From the NCBI RefSeq assembly GCF_901482695.1, contig NZ_LR590484.1, forward strand, positions 2,046,001 through 2,110,000: a DNA stretch of 64,000 nucleotides, in the 5' to 3' direction. Under the pieces are notes generated by a model. The model made no database searches, was not told the origin of the DNA, and saw nothing but the letters and a program-made list of their open reading frames with translations. Origin of the DNA: Sphingobacterium thalpophilum (GTDB lineage: Bacteria; Bacteroidota; Bacteroidia; Sphingobacteriales; Sphingobacteriaceae). Position numbers and translations under genes: made by a program. Below, in pieces: positions 1 through 8,003 of the stretch (position 1 is its first letter; the number at the start of each line of letters is the position of its first letter).

Positions 1-2
1 TT

Positions 3-353
3 GAATCCGTTAAGAATGAAGGGTTTAAGCGCGTGGGAGAGCTTAGTTTTATCCTTTGTTCGGACGATTATCTGTTGGAGATCAACAAACAGTATTTGAA
101 CCACGATACCTATACCGATATTGTTACCTTTGACTCGTCCGAGGATGAGGATACGATTGCAGGTGATATTTTCATCAGTGTGGAACGGATCCGTGAAAAT
201 GCGCAAAAGTTTAGAGTCGCCGAACGGGATGAGCTACATCGGGTTATTATCCACGGGGTCATGCATCTATGTGGATATCCGGATAAGAAGCCTGCGGAGA
301 AAGCTAAGATGACAGCCAAAGAAGATGAATATTTGAGCAAGAGAACATTTTAA
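3..353 (+). CDS. ybeY: Endoribonuclease YbeY / rRNA maturation factor (5' end outside window)
   Basis: Single-strand-specific metallo-endoribonuclease of the UPF0054 family, which acts in 16S rRNA 3'-end maturation and ribosome quality control in the cytoplasm. The reading frame is open to the left edge of the window (from base 3), so the GTG at 33 is not the true start; conserved N-terminal sequence lies upstream of it. Visible family blocks are CSDDYLLEINKQYLNHD, TDIVTFD, and the metal-binding region HRVIIHGVMHLCGY. The usual third metal ligand follows as GYDH; here it reads GYPDKK, so the last His of the H-x3-H-x5-H motif is not obvious. The family call is secure; whether this substitution affects activity is unknown. 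Confidence 0.9.
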   Translation, partial: ESVKNEGFKRVGELSFILCSDDYLLEINKQYLNHDTYTDIVTFDSSEDEDTIAGDIFISVERIRENAQKFRVAERDELHRVIIHGVMHLCGYPDKKPAEKAKMTAKEDEYLSKRTF

Positions 354-399
354 GGCGTATATAAGCAGATAAACTGCACATCTAGGCGAATACAAAATG

Positions 400-433
400 C
401 AAGAAGCGTTGCACGATCGTGCAACGCTTCTTG
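400..433. terminator. 34-base perfect palindrome between ybeY and ndk
   Basis: Two 17-base arms (400-416 and 417-433) are exact reverse complements with no spacer. It lies between the convergent ends of ybeY (stop at 353) and ndk (stop at 452). A run of A/T follows on the plus side (TATAAAAT). The position suggests a bidirectional terminator. Confidence 0.7.
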
Positions 434-451
434 TATAAAATCATTTATCGA

Positions 452-871
452 CTAAAATCTTTCGAACTGAGAGAAGAAGAAATTGCCTTCAATAGCTGCA
501 TTTTCATCTGAGTCAGACCCGTGAATGGCATTTGCATCAATAGATTTAGCGTACTTGTTGCGGATAGTGCCTTCGGCTGCGTCAGCAGGGTTCGTTGCAC
601 CGATCAGCGTGCGGAAGTCTTCAACAGCGTTGTCTTTTTCTAAGATCGCAGCAACGATAGGGCCAGAAGTCATAAAGTCTACTAGCTCGCCATAAAAAGG
701 GCGCTCTTTGTGTACTGCATAAAATGCACCAGCGGTTTCTTTGGATAATTGAATGTATTTCATTGCAATGATTTTGAAACCGCCAGCAATGATATCGTTA
801 AGGATTGCACCGATGTGACCATTCGCTACTGCGTCAGGTTTGATCATCGTAAATGTTCTGTTAGTTGCCAT
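452..871 (-). CDS. ndk: Nucleoside diphosphate kinase
   Basis: Transfers the gamma phosphate from ATP to nucleoside diphosphates through a phospho-histidine, balancing NTP and dNTP pools in the cytoplasm. The 139-residue length is normal. Family signatures are the N-terminal [11 protein letters not shown] strand and the active-site block NAIHGSDS, whose His is phosphorylated. ATG at 871 is preceded by a good Bacteroidota promoter (-7 TAATTTTG at 894-887, TTG at 917-915). It is monocistronic and convergent with ybeY. Confidence 0.97.
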   Translation of the reverse strand: MATNRTFTMIKPDAVANGHIGAILNDIIAGGFKIIAMKYIQLSKETAGAFYAVHKERPFYGELVDFMTSGPIVAAILEKDNAVEDFRTLIGATNPADAAEGTIRNKYAKSIDANAIHGSDSDENAAIEGNFFFSQFERF

Positions 872-886
872 TATTTAATTTTTTTG

Positions 887-917
887 CAAAATTAGATAAA
901 TTGCCCTTTTTTCACAA
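887..917 (-). promoter_or_regulatory. Promoter of ndk
   Basis: On the minus strand TTG (917-915) and TAATTTTG (894-887) are separated by 20 bases. This matches the Bacteroidota housekeeping sigma consensus TTG-N19-21-TAnnTTTG. The ndk start is 15 bases further on. Confidence 0.7.
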
Positions 918-1054
918 GTGTTTATTTCGGCGCTCAGCTTTCACTTTTACAGCGGTGGCAGGCTATATACCATCGAATGACAAAATAGGTGTGCTAATAT
1001 CAAAAAAGCGTCTCCAATCAGATTTATTGCATTAATATATTCAATATGAATATG

Positions 1055-1062
1055 TAACTTTG
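1055..1062 (+). promoter_or_regulatory. -7 box of ispH, very short leader
   Basis: TAACTTTG fits TAnnTTTG and ends 7 bases before the ispH ATG, so the transcript should start only a few bases before the start codon. No clear -33 TTG at standard spacing. Confidence 0.5.
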
Positions 1063-1069
1063 TAATGTT

Positions 1070-1918
1070 ATGGCATTAAATCTAACAGTAGACATCGATA
1101 AGGACTCCGGCTTTTGCTTTGGGGTTGTATACGCCATTGATATGGCGGAAGAGATTTTGGAAGAAGACGGATATCTCTATTGTTTAGGCGATATTGTGCA
1201 TAACGACGAGGAAGTAGCACGCCTGAAAGCCAAAGGCTTACGGATTATCGATCATGCTGCTCTGCCCGATTTGAAAAATGAAAAAGTGCTGATCCGCGCT
1301 CACGGCGAAGCTCCGGAAACGTACCGTATTGCGTTAGAAAACAATATTACCTTAATCGACGCTTCCTGCCCCGTCGTACTGAAACTGCAAAACCGCATTA
1401 AAACTTCATATGATCAGGATGAAAAGATTTTGATTTTCGGGAAGCATGGGCATGCGGAAGTGATCGGCCTACAGGGGCAGACCAACAATGAAGCATTAGT
1501 TTTTCAGGATATTGCCGAACTGGATCAGGTTGAACTGCCGGCTTCTTTTACGCTGTATAGTCAAACTACGAAGAGCGTGGACAAATTCTACGCGATCAAA
1601 GACGAACTTATAAAACGTGGATACGAGGTGAAGGCTAATGATACCATATGTAGGCAAGTGTCCAACAGGTACGAAGATCTGGGTGCCTTTGCGAAGCAAT
1701 ATGACAAAGTTGTATTTGTCTCCGGCAAGAAATCGTCCAATGGAAAAGTTTTATTCGAAGTATGCCAGAAAGCCAATGCACAGAGCTACTTTATATCGGA
1801 TCCCGCCGAAATAGACCCCACTGTTTTTACTACCAATGACCGTATTGGCATCTGCGGTGCTACCTCGACTCCCATGTGGCTGATGAAAGAAGTCAAAGCT
1901 GCGCTGGAAGCTCTCTAG
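1070..1918 (+). CDS. ispH: 4-hydroxy-3-methylbut-2-enyl diphosphate reductase
   Basis: Last step of the non-mevalonate (MEP) pathway: reductive dehydroxylation of HMBPP to IPP and DMAPP by an Fe-S enzyme. 282 residues is typical. The three cluster cysteines are visible as C16 (GFCFGV), C100 (DASCPVV) and C194 (NDTICRQ), and the substrate-binding RAHG and H-x-E motifs (GKHGHAEV) are present. The C-terminal CGATSTP block is also family-typical. The gene sits in tandem with hemH; the two biosynthetic genes are separated by 77 bases and appear to have their own -7 boxes. Confidence 0.97.
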   Translation: MALNLTVDIDKDSGFCFGVVYAIDMAEEILEEDGYLYCLGDIVHNDEEVARLKAKGLRIIDHAALPDLKNEKVLIRAHGEAPETYRIALENNITLIDASCPVVLKLQNRIKTSYDQDEKILIFGKHGHAEVIGLQGQTNNEALVFQDIAELDQVELPASFTLYSQTTKSVDKFYAIKDELIKRGYEVKANDTICRQVSNRYEDLGAFAKQYDKVVFVSGKKSSNGKVLFEVCQKANAQSYFISDPAEIDPTVFTTNDRIGICGATSTPMWLMKEVKAALEAL

Positions 1919-1995
1919 CGTCCTTGCCCGTCACAGATATTTCATATTATTCGCGTAGAATCCACAATACACGCTTTTTTGTTAATTTTGTAGTT

Positions 1996-3030
1996 ATGAG
2001 CAATAAAGCCAAAAAAGGTATTCTTTTAGTACAGTTAGGTACACCCGATAGTCCAACTACACCCGATGTGAAAAAATATTTGACCGAATTTTTAATGGAT
2101 CCTCGTGTCATTGATATCCCATATTTCCAGCGGACGCTATTGGTGAAAGGAATTATTGCCCGTACACGTGCCCCCAAATCAGCTAAGATTTATGAGACCA
2201 TCTGGGATAAAGAAACTGGTTCTCCACTGATGCATTATAGTCTGCTGCAACGCGACTTGCTGCAGGAGGCACTAGGTGAAGAATACCATGTGGAGCTAGC
2301 CATGCGGTATCAAAATCCCTCCATTGAATTTGCATTACGTAATCTGGAAGGAATGCTATTGGAATCCATCCGGGTGATCCCCTTGTTTCCGCAATACGCT
2401 TCCGCCACTTCCGGTTCGGTGATTGACCGTGTGATGGAGCTTATCCGCAAATGGAACTATCTTCCCGAGATCAGCTTTGTCAGTAACTTCTGTACAGATG
2501 AGCTCATGACGGAAACCTTCGCTGACCATGCCAGAAAGCATGATCTCGCACGCTTCGACCACTTTGTATTTAGTTACCACGGGCTGCCGGTCAGACAGCT
2601 AGGAAAAGTCGATCCTACAGGAAGGCTAAAATGTCCTGAGACTGGATGTGATTCCTGTAAAAGTACTGTTAACACATATTGTTATCTGTCCCAATGCTAT
2701 GCCACGACAAGAGCAATTGCTTCCAAGTTGGGACTAAAAGAGGAACAGTATTCGCTTTGTTTTCAGTCCCGATTGGGTAAGGAGCCATGGATCCAGCCAT
2801 ACACCTCCGATCTCCTGCATGATCTGGCACACAAAGGATATAAGAAACTGTTGGTATTCAGTCCCGCATTTGTCGCTGATTGTATAGAGACTATTGATGA
2901 AATTGGCGTAGAATATGCTAAGGAATTTAAGGACTTGGGTGGAGAGGAAGTCTGTCTGGTCGAAAGTCTTAATGATGACCCGAAATGGATAGCGTCTCTT
3001 AAGCAGTTGGCACTTAATGCCAAAAATTAA
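1996..3030 (+). CDS. hemH: Ferrochelatase
   Basis: Inserts Fe2+ into protoporphyrin IX in the last step of protoheme synthesis. The frame is open further left, but homology begins at ATG 1996 (MSNKAKKGILLVQLGTPDSP), giving 344 residues as usual. Core motifs are QLGTP, FSYHGLP with the metal-handling His, and the C-terminal QSRLGKEPW and CIETIDEIG blocks with the conserved Glu. A central Cys cluster (CPETGCDSCKSTVNTYCY) resembles an insert seen in several ferrochelatases. A -7 box TAATTTTG (1983-1990) ends only 5 bases before the ATG, suggesting a leaderless mRNA. Confidence 0.95.
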   Translation: MSNKAKKGILLVQLGTPDSPTTPDVKKYLTEFLMDPRVIDIPYFQRTLLVKGIIARTRAPKSAKIYETIWDKETGSPLMHYSLLQRDLLQEALGEEYHVELAMRYQNPSIEFALRNLEGMLLESIRVIPLFPQYASATSGSVIDRVMELIRKWNYLPEISFVSNFCTDELMTETFADHARKHDLARFDHFVFSYHGLPVRQLGKVDPTGRLKCPETGCDSCKSTVNTYCYLSQCYATTRAIASKLGLKEEQYSLCFQSRLGKEPWIQPYTSDLLHDLAHKGYKKLLVFSPAFVADCIETIDEIGVEYAKEFKDLGGEEVCLVESLNDDPKWIASLKQLALNAKN

Positions 3031-3044
3031 TAAAATATTTGCCG

Positions 3045-4319
3045 ATGTTGTTAGTTAATGCATGTGTATTGCTTGTTTTGGATTTTTATATCTTCTTTGC
3101 CCTACGTGCGACAAAGATTAAATTTCCCAAAACAAGGCTATTTTCCATACTCTGGTGGTCGTACTCCTTTTTATTGCTTCTGGGTGTCTTTATTTCGGCC
3201 AAATTTAGTATTCCGTTGATTATTCGATCGGTGATTTTGGTTGCATTTTTTCTGACAGCCACCTCCAAGATCTTTTTCTTTTTAGTGTTATTGATCGATG
3301 ATCTCCGCCGTGGTGGGGTATGGATCAAACGCCTATTCAGCCGGAAGAATTCGGTAGAAGATATTGTTGAGGATGCTGAGGAACCGCTCCCTGAAAACCC
3401 CGTAAAAGGGATCAGTCGTTCAGAATTCCTCACCAAAGCAGGTATTCTGATCGGGGCTTCGCCTCTCATTCCATTGAGCTGGGGGATTATCTCTGGCGCA
3501 TACGATTACCGCGTCAGAAGGGTGCCGCTATATCTTCCCAACCTGCCAAAAGCATTCCATGGGATGACCATTGCACAGATTTCGGATGTACATTCAGGCT
3601 CTTTCTATAACAATACCGCTGTAAGCGGGGGAATTGATATGCTGTTGAGAGAGAAAGCCGACGTGACATTCTTTACCGGCGATATCGTCAATGCCCAAGC
3701 TTCTGAAATGCGCGATTATCAGGATATCTTTGCGCGGGTAAAATCCGATCTGGGCGTTTTTTCAACTCTGGGTAATCATGATTACGGCGACTACTATTAT
3801 GGGAAGGAGGATTCCCCGGCCAAGCGCAAGAATCTAAAAGATGTGATCGACGTGCATAAAACCATGGGCTGGGACCTGCTGATGGATGAAAACCGTAAAA
3901 TCAAAGTGGACGGTGAAGAGCTATGTGTCGTAGGGGTGCAAAACTGGGGGACGGGACGCTTTCCAAAGTATGGCGACCTACAGAAAGCTTTGACGGGAAC
4001 GGAAGATCAACCCGTAAAGTTGTTGTTGTCGCATGATCCATCTCACTGGCGGGCCCAGGTGCTCGATACCGATGTCGATGTCATGTTTGCAGGTCATACA
4101 CATGGTATGCAGTTTGGTGTACGTTCAGAAATACTGCAGTGGAGTCCTGTCCAGTACATCTATAAAGAATGGGCCGGTTTATATCGCGAGCAGGGAAATA
4201 AGCGCCTATATGTGAATGTAGGCTATGGCTTTTTGGGCTATCCCGGCCGCGTTGGCATCCTGCCTGAAATTACCATCTTCGAGCTGTTGAGCGCTCAGGA
4301 CCCCAAATTTAAAGCCTAG
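3045..4319 (+). CDS. Membrane-anchored metallophosphoesterase
   Basis: Calcineurin-like phosphoesterase attached to the inner membrane; substrate unknown. About 90 N-terminal residues form several hydrophobic segments, followed by a charged linker and then the catalytic domain. Dinuclear metal motifs occur in order: ISDVHSGS (D-x-H), FTGDIVN (GD), TLGNHDYGDY (GNHD), LLSHDPSHW and FAGHTHGMQ (GHTH). This is the arrangement of the YkuE/YaeI-like subgroup. ATG 3045 is preferred to the TTG at 3039. It starts 14 bases after hemH and could be co-transcribed with it. Confidence 0.85.
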   Translation: MLLVNACVLLVLDFYIFFALRATKIKFPKTRLFSILWWSYSFLLLLGVFISAKFSIPLIIRSVILVAFFLTATSKIFFFLVLLIDDLRRGGVWIKRLFSRKNSVEDIVEDAEEPLPENPVKGISRSEFLTKAGILIGASPLIPLSWGIISGAYDYRVRRVPLYLPNLPKAFHGMTIAQISDVHSGSFYNNTAVSGGIDMLLREKADVTFFTGDIVNAQASEMRDYQDIFARVKSDLGVFSTLGNHDYGDYYYGKEDSPAKRKNLKDVIDVHKTMGWDLLMDENRKIKVDGEELCVVGVQNWGTGRFPKYGDLQKALTGTEDQPVKLLLSHDPSHWRAQVLDTDVDVMFAGHTHGMQFGVRSEILQWSPVQYIYKEWAGLYREQGNKRLYVNVGYGFLGYPGRVGILPEITIFELLSAQDPKFKA

Positions 4320-4444
4320 TGTTGCCCTGCCTGTGCCGGTAATTCCGCTACTGAAGTAAGCACGGTAACAAGATCACAAAATCGCTTTGACTTTTGCGGT
4401 AATATCATTATAATTGTGTATTCTGTACACCAGTTATACATGAC

Positions 4445-5494
4445 ATGCAATCAACTTTAAACTTTGGGGATTCGCCCCACACACGCGTTAATATTCTTAC
4501 AGGGGAAAAGGTTCTGGTGTCCCCGCACCGCAGCAAACGACCGTGGCAGGGACAAGTGGAAGATCTGCCCGGCGACAACAGGCCTGCCTATGATCCAAAA
4601 TGTTATCTGTGCCCAGGTAACAAACGAGCCGATGGTGATATCAATCCGGACTATAAAGAGAGCTTTGTTTTTGTTAATGATTTTTCCGCGCTGCTCAAAG
4701 ATACCAGCCAGCAGGAGTTTAATGAACAGGACCTGTTTGTCGCAGAGACAGAAAAAGGAATCTGTAAAGTCATTGCGTTTACGCCACGACATGACCTGAC
4801 CTTGCCGGAAATGGACCTTGCAGCTATCAAAGCTGTGGTTGACCTTTGGCAAAAAGAATTTGCAGATCTATCCCAGATCGACTGGATCCGCTATATTCAG
4901 ATTTTTGAAAATAAGGGCGCAATTATGGGATGCAGCAATCCACACCCGCATGGACAGATCTGGTCACAAAATCATCTGCCGGTAGAAATCCAGAAAGAAA
5001 GCATACAGCAAAAGAAGTACTTCGATAAAAATGGACGAACTATCCTTTCCGATTATGTCAGCGCCGAGCTAAGAAAAGAGGAACGTATTATCGATACGAA
5101 TGATTCTTTTGTGTCACTGGTTCCTTTTTGGGCGGCCTGGCCTTATGAAGCAATGATCGTAAGCAAGCGTGCTGTGCAGGATATCGGTGAATTCAATGAA
5201 AAAGAGAAGGAAGACCTTGCGGCGATTCTCAAATTGTTGACGACCCGCTACGACAATCTTTTTAATACGTCCTTTCCTTATTCTGCCGGTATGCACCAAG
5301 CTCCGGTGAACGACGGTGATCATCCCGAATGGCATTGGCACATGCATTTCTACCCTCCATTATTGCGATCTGCGACCGTTAAAAAGTTTATGGTGGGTTA
5401 TGAGATGCTGGCCAACCCACAACGCGATATTACGCCCGAGATTGCTGCCGAGCAGCTGAGAAATTGCTCTACCATACATTATAAATCAAAATAA
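4445..5494 (+). CDS. galT: Galactose-1-phosphate uridylyltransferase
   Basis: Leloir pathway enzyme exchanging UMP between UDP-glucose and galactose-1-phosphate. The catalytic His lies in the H-P-H motif at residues 167-169 (GCSNPHPHGQIW). A CxxC (CYLC, about residues 53-56) and HWHMHFYPP near the C-terminus match the zinc/iron sites of the HIT-fold enzyme. 349 residues is normal. galK follows after a single base, so the pair forms a tight galTK operon. Confidence 0.97.
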   Translation: MQSTLNFGDSPHTRVNILTGEKVLVSPHRSKRPWQGQVEDLPGDNRPAYDPKCYLCPGNKRADGDINPDYKESFVFVNDFSALLKDTSQQEFNEQDLFVAETEKGICKVIAFTPRHDLTLPEMDLAAIKAVVDLWQKEFADLSQIDWIRYIQIFENKGAIMGCSNPHPHGQIWSQNHLPVEIQKESIQQKKYFDKNGRTILSDYVSAELRKEERIIDTNDSFVSLVPFWAAWPYEAMIVSKRAVQDIGEFNEKEKEDLAAILKLLTTRYDNLFNTSFPYSAGMHQAPVNDGDHPEWHWHMHFYPPLLRSATVKKFMVGYEMLANPQRDITPEIAAEQLRNCSTIHYKSK

Positions 5495-5495
5495 G

Positions 5496-6647
5496 ATGAT
5501 AGCAAAGGAAACTATTATAAATAAATTTAAAAGCTTATATCAGGACGAACCTATAGTGGTTACCTCCCCGGGGCGTATTAATATCATCGGTGAGCATACC
5601 GACTACAATGATGGGTTCGTGCTGCCGGCCGCCATCGATAAGGCTATCTACGTCGCTGTAAGCAAGCGTGGCGACGACCTGATTTCATTATATGCTGAAG
5701 ACTATAGGGAAAGCCATGAAGTTAGACTGAGCGACATTGCCATTTCTGAGAAGCACTGGCCCAATTATATCCTTGGTGTTGTGGATCAGTACCAAAAGCG
5801 AGGCGCGACGCTAGGTGGATTTAACCTCTATATCGATGGAGATGTGCCTTTGGGTGCAGGATTGTCCTCTTCAGCAGCCGTTGAGTGTGCCGTTACTTTG
5901 GCGCTCAGCGAACTCTTTGATCTGAATGTAGAACGGCTTGACATTCCCCAAATTGCGCAAAAAGCCGAACATACGTATGCCGGTGTGATGTGCGGAATTA
6001 TGGACCAGTTTGCGTCCGCTTTTGGTAAAGAGAAGAATGTCATCAAGCTGGATTGCCGTACATTGGGATTTGAATATGTTCCGCTCGACCTGAAGGGATA
6101 TGAAGTCGTCTTGTTGAATACCAATGTAAAACATTCATTGGCCTCTACCGCATACAATAAGCGCCGTGAGCAGTGCGAACAGGCTTCGGCATGGGTACGT
6201 GAGGAGTATCCAGAAGTTAAAAATTTACGGGATGTGACGATTGATATGCTTGATCGCCTGGTCAAGGAGAAAGATAAAGATATCTATGCCAAAGCGAGTT
6301 TTGTCGTTCTTGAGAATGAGCGGGTAGAGAAATCCTGTGAAGCTTTACGTGCGGGCGATATCAAACAGCTTGGCCAGTATATTTTTCAGAGTCACGAAGG
6401 TTTAAGCAAGGTCTATGAAGTCAGCTGCCCCGAGCTGGATTATCTGGTTGATTACGTTAGGCAGTTCCCTGAAGTGATCGGCGCCCGGATGATGGGGGGT
6501 GGCTTCGGTGGATGTACCATCAATATTGTGAAAGAAGGTGCTTTAGCTTCAATTTTGCCCGCTTTGGAACAGGAATATAGACAAAAGTTTGATAAAGAAC
6601 TCGCGGTCATTCAGGTGAACATAGCTGATGGTACCCGATTGATTTAG
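5496..6647 (+). CDS. galK: Galactokinase
   Basis: Phosphorylates galactose to galactose-1-phosphate with ATP (GHMP kinase family). All three GHMP motifs are present: the galactokinase signature SPGRINIIGEHTDYNDG at residues 24-40, the ATP-binding PLGAGLSSSAA loop, and the C-terminal GGGFGGCTI. 383 residues, full length. The start lies one base after the galT stop codon. Together with galT it feeds galactose into UDP-sugars. Confidence 0.97.
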   Translation: MIAKETIINKFKSLYQDEPIVVTSPGRINIIGEHTDYNDGFVLPAAIDKAIYVAVSKRGDDLISLYAEDYRESHEVRLSDIAISEKHWPNYILGVVDQYQKRGATLGGFNLYIDGDVPLGAGLSSSAAVECAVTLALSELFDLNVERLDIPQIAQKAEHTYAGVMCGIMDQFASAFGKEKNVIKLDCRTLGFEYVPLDLKGYEVVLLNTNVKHSLASTAYNKRREQCEQASAWVREEYPEVKNLRDVTIDMLDRLVKEKDKDIYAKASFVVLENERVEKSCEALRAGDIKQLGQYIFQSHEGLSKVYEVSCPELDYLVDYVRQFPEVIGARMMGGGFGGCTINIVKEGALASILPALEQEYRQKFDKELAVIQVNIADGTRLI

Positions 6648-6680
6648 GCTAAAAGGTCTTTCTTAAACGTAATAATTTAT

Positions 6681-6713
6681 CGTGCCCTCAAAGCCGGGAC
6701 TATTGAGGGCATG
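6681..6713. terminator. Hairpin between convergent galK and the PLP enzyme
   Basis: Arms TGCCCTCAA (6683-6691) and TTGAGGGCA (6703-6711) pair over 9 bases and extend two more positions with a G-U pair. No long T-run on either side, so efficiency is uncertain. The location between convergent genes suggests a bidirectional terminator. Confidence 0.55.
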
Positions 6714-6728
6714 ATCATACTTGTGCTG

Positions 6729-7919
6729 TTAATGGAGTTTCTCCAGCCCCTGTTTCAGGTCGTCGATGAGATCTTCAATATTTTCTATACCAACCGAGAT
6801 ACGCAGCATGCCGAGCGAAATGCCCGAAGCTTCTTTCTGTTCCTTGGTATGATGTCCACCCCACATGCTTGCGGGATGTACAATAAGCGATTCAACACCC
6901 CCTAGACTAGCGGCATTGATAAATATCTGCAGGTTGTTGATGAGGGTCTGGGCATTCTTGAACGCTTTGTCTTCGTCGGTGCCTGCAACCTCGAGGCAAA
7001 TCATCCCTGAGAAGCCGCTCATCTGGCTTTTCGCCAGGTTATGCTGTGGATGGTTAGGCAAACCCGGGTAGCTGACCGTTCTGATTTTAGGATGCTGATC
7101 CAAAAACTGGGCCAGCTGTAGCGCATTGGCGTTGATCTGCTTCACCCGAAGGCTTAATGTTTTTAGCCCCCGAAGCAGCAGCCAGGAATCCAGCGGAGCC
7201 AGCGATGCTCCCAAGGCTACCGAACGTTTCCACACCCTGGCAATGTATTCTTGATTTCCGCAGACAATGCCCGCTGTTAAATCGCTATGCCCACCAAGAT
7301 ATTTCGTAGCACTATGAATGATGATATCAATTCCAAAATCTGTTGGCGTTTGATTGATCGGCGACGCAAAAGTATTATCAACCATGCTCAGAATACCCCG
7401 CTGTTTGGCCAGCTGTCCGATAGCTTTCAGGTCGGTGATGTTCAGGTTGGGATTGGACGGGGTCTCCACATAGATCAGTTTTGTGTTGGCTTGAATGGCC
7501 TGTTCAAAGGCCTTATTGTCTGTCTGATCCACGGCTGTGACCGTAATACCGTAATCCGCCAAAAATTCTTTAAAGAAAATAGCTGTGCCTGAATAATGTG
7601 CATGTTGAGCAACAATATGGTCACCTGACTTTACGATCGCCAATATGGCTGTGCTGATTGCAGCCATTCCTGTGGCAAAGACCAGTGCATCTTCTGTTTT
7701 CTCCAACTTGGCTATAATAGCGGCTACCTGGCTATTCGTGGGATTACCATGACGGTGATAAAAATAGGGATGCTTCGGTTCAGTCGCAGCTCTGGTATAT
7801 TCCGTTGGGTCAGGATCCGCAATGTACGTCGACGTTTGGTAGATCGGGCTGGTCACTGCCGGAGTGGTATTGAACTGTTGTCCCTCGTGAATGAGTATCG
7901 TTTCGGTATTGCTTGCCAT
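6729..7919 (-). CDS. Trans-sulfuration family PLP enzyme (cystathionine/methionine lyase type)
   Basis: Cys/Met metabolism PLP-dependent enzyme, fold type I, 396 residues. PLP lysine is K206 in HSATKYLGGHSDLTAG; other signatures are ATGMAAIST, VETPSNPN and VDNTFASP. The position usually read as YSR-NPT is RHGNPTN here, and the usual YGGT loop is HYSGT, so it is a divergent subgroup. Cystathionine gamma-synthase, beta-lyase and methionine gamma-lyase cannot be told apart from sequence by eye. It lies downstream of mfd on the same strand but has its own -7 box and a 12-base inverted repeat upstream, so it is probably regulated separately. Confidence 0.88.
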   Translation of the reverse strand: MASNTETILIHEGQQFNTTPAVTSPIYQTSTYIADPDPTEYTRAATEPKHPYFYHRHGNPTNSQVAAIIAKLEKTEDALVFATGMAAISTAILAIVKSGDHIVAQHAHYSGTAIFFKEFLADYGITVTAVDQTDNKAFEQAIQANTKLIYVETPSNPNLNITDLKAIGQLAKQRGILSMVDNTFASPINQTPTDFGIDIIIHSATKYLGGHSDLTAGIVCGNQEYIARVWKRSVALGASLAPLDSWLLLRGLKTLSLRVKQINANALQLAQFLDQHPKIRTVSYPGLPNHPQHNLAKSQMSGFSGMICLEVAGTDEDKAFKNAQTLINNLQIFINAASLGGVESLIVHPASMWGGHHTKEQKEASGISLGMLRISVGIENIEDLIDDLKQGLEKLH

Positions 7920-7939
7920 GCTTGTTGTGATTGTAAAGC

Positions 7940-7978
7940 CAAATATAAATAAAATCTACTTATTGTGTAGATTTTATT
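7940..7978 (-). promoter_or_regulatory. Promoter and 12-base inverted repeat upstream of the trans-sulfuration gene
   Basis: A -7 box TATATTTG reads 7947-7940 on the minus strand. Immediately upstream are arms AATAAAATCTAC (7948-7959) and GTAGATTTTATT (7967-7978), exact reverse complements with a 7-base spacer. The repeat covers the space between the -7 and -33 positions, as expected of an operator. Confidence 0.5.
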
Positions 7979-8003
7979 AGTTCAAAACATTGGACGTATC
8001 CTG

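Noticed and set aside
1876..1995. N-terminal extension of hemH by 40 codons
   Set aside because: It overlaps the end of ispH, has no homology to ferrochelatase and precedes the predicted hemH promoter.
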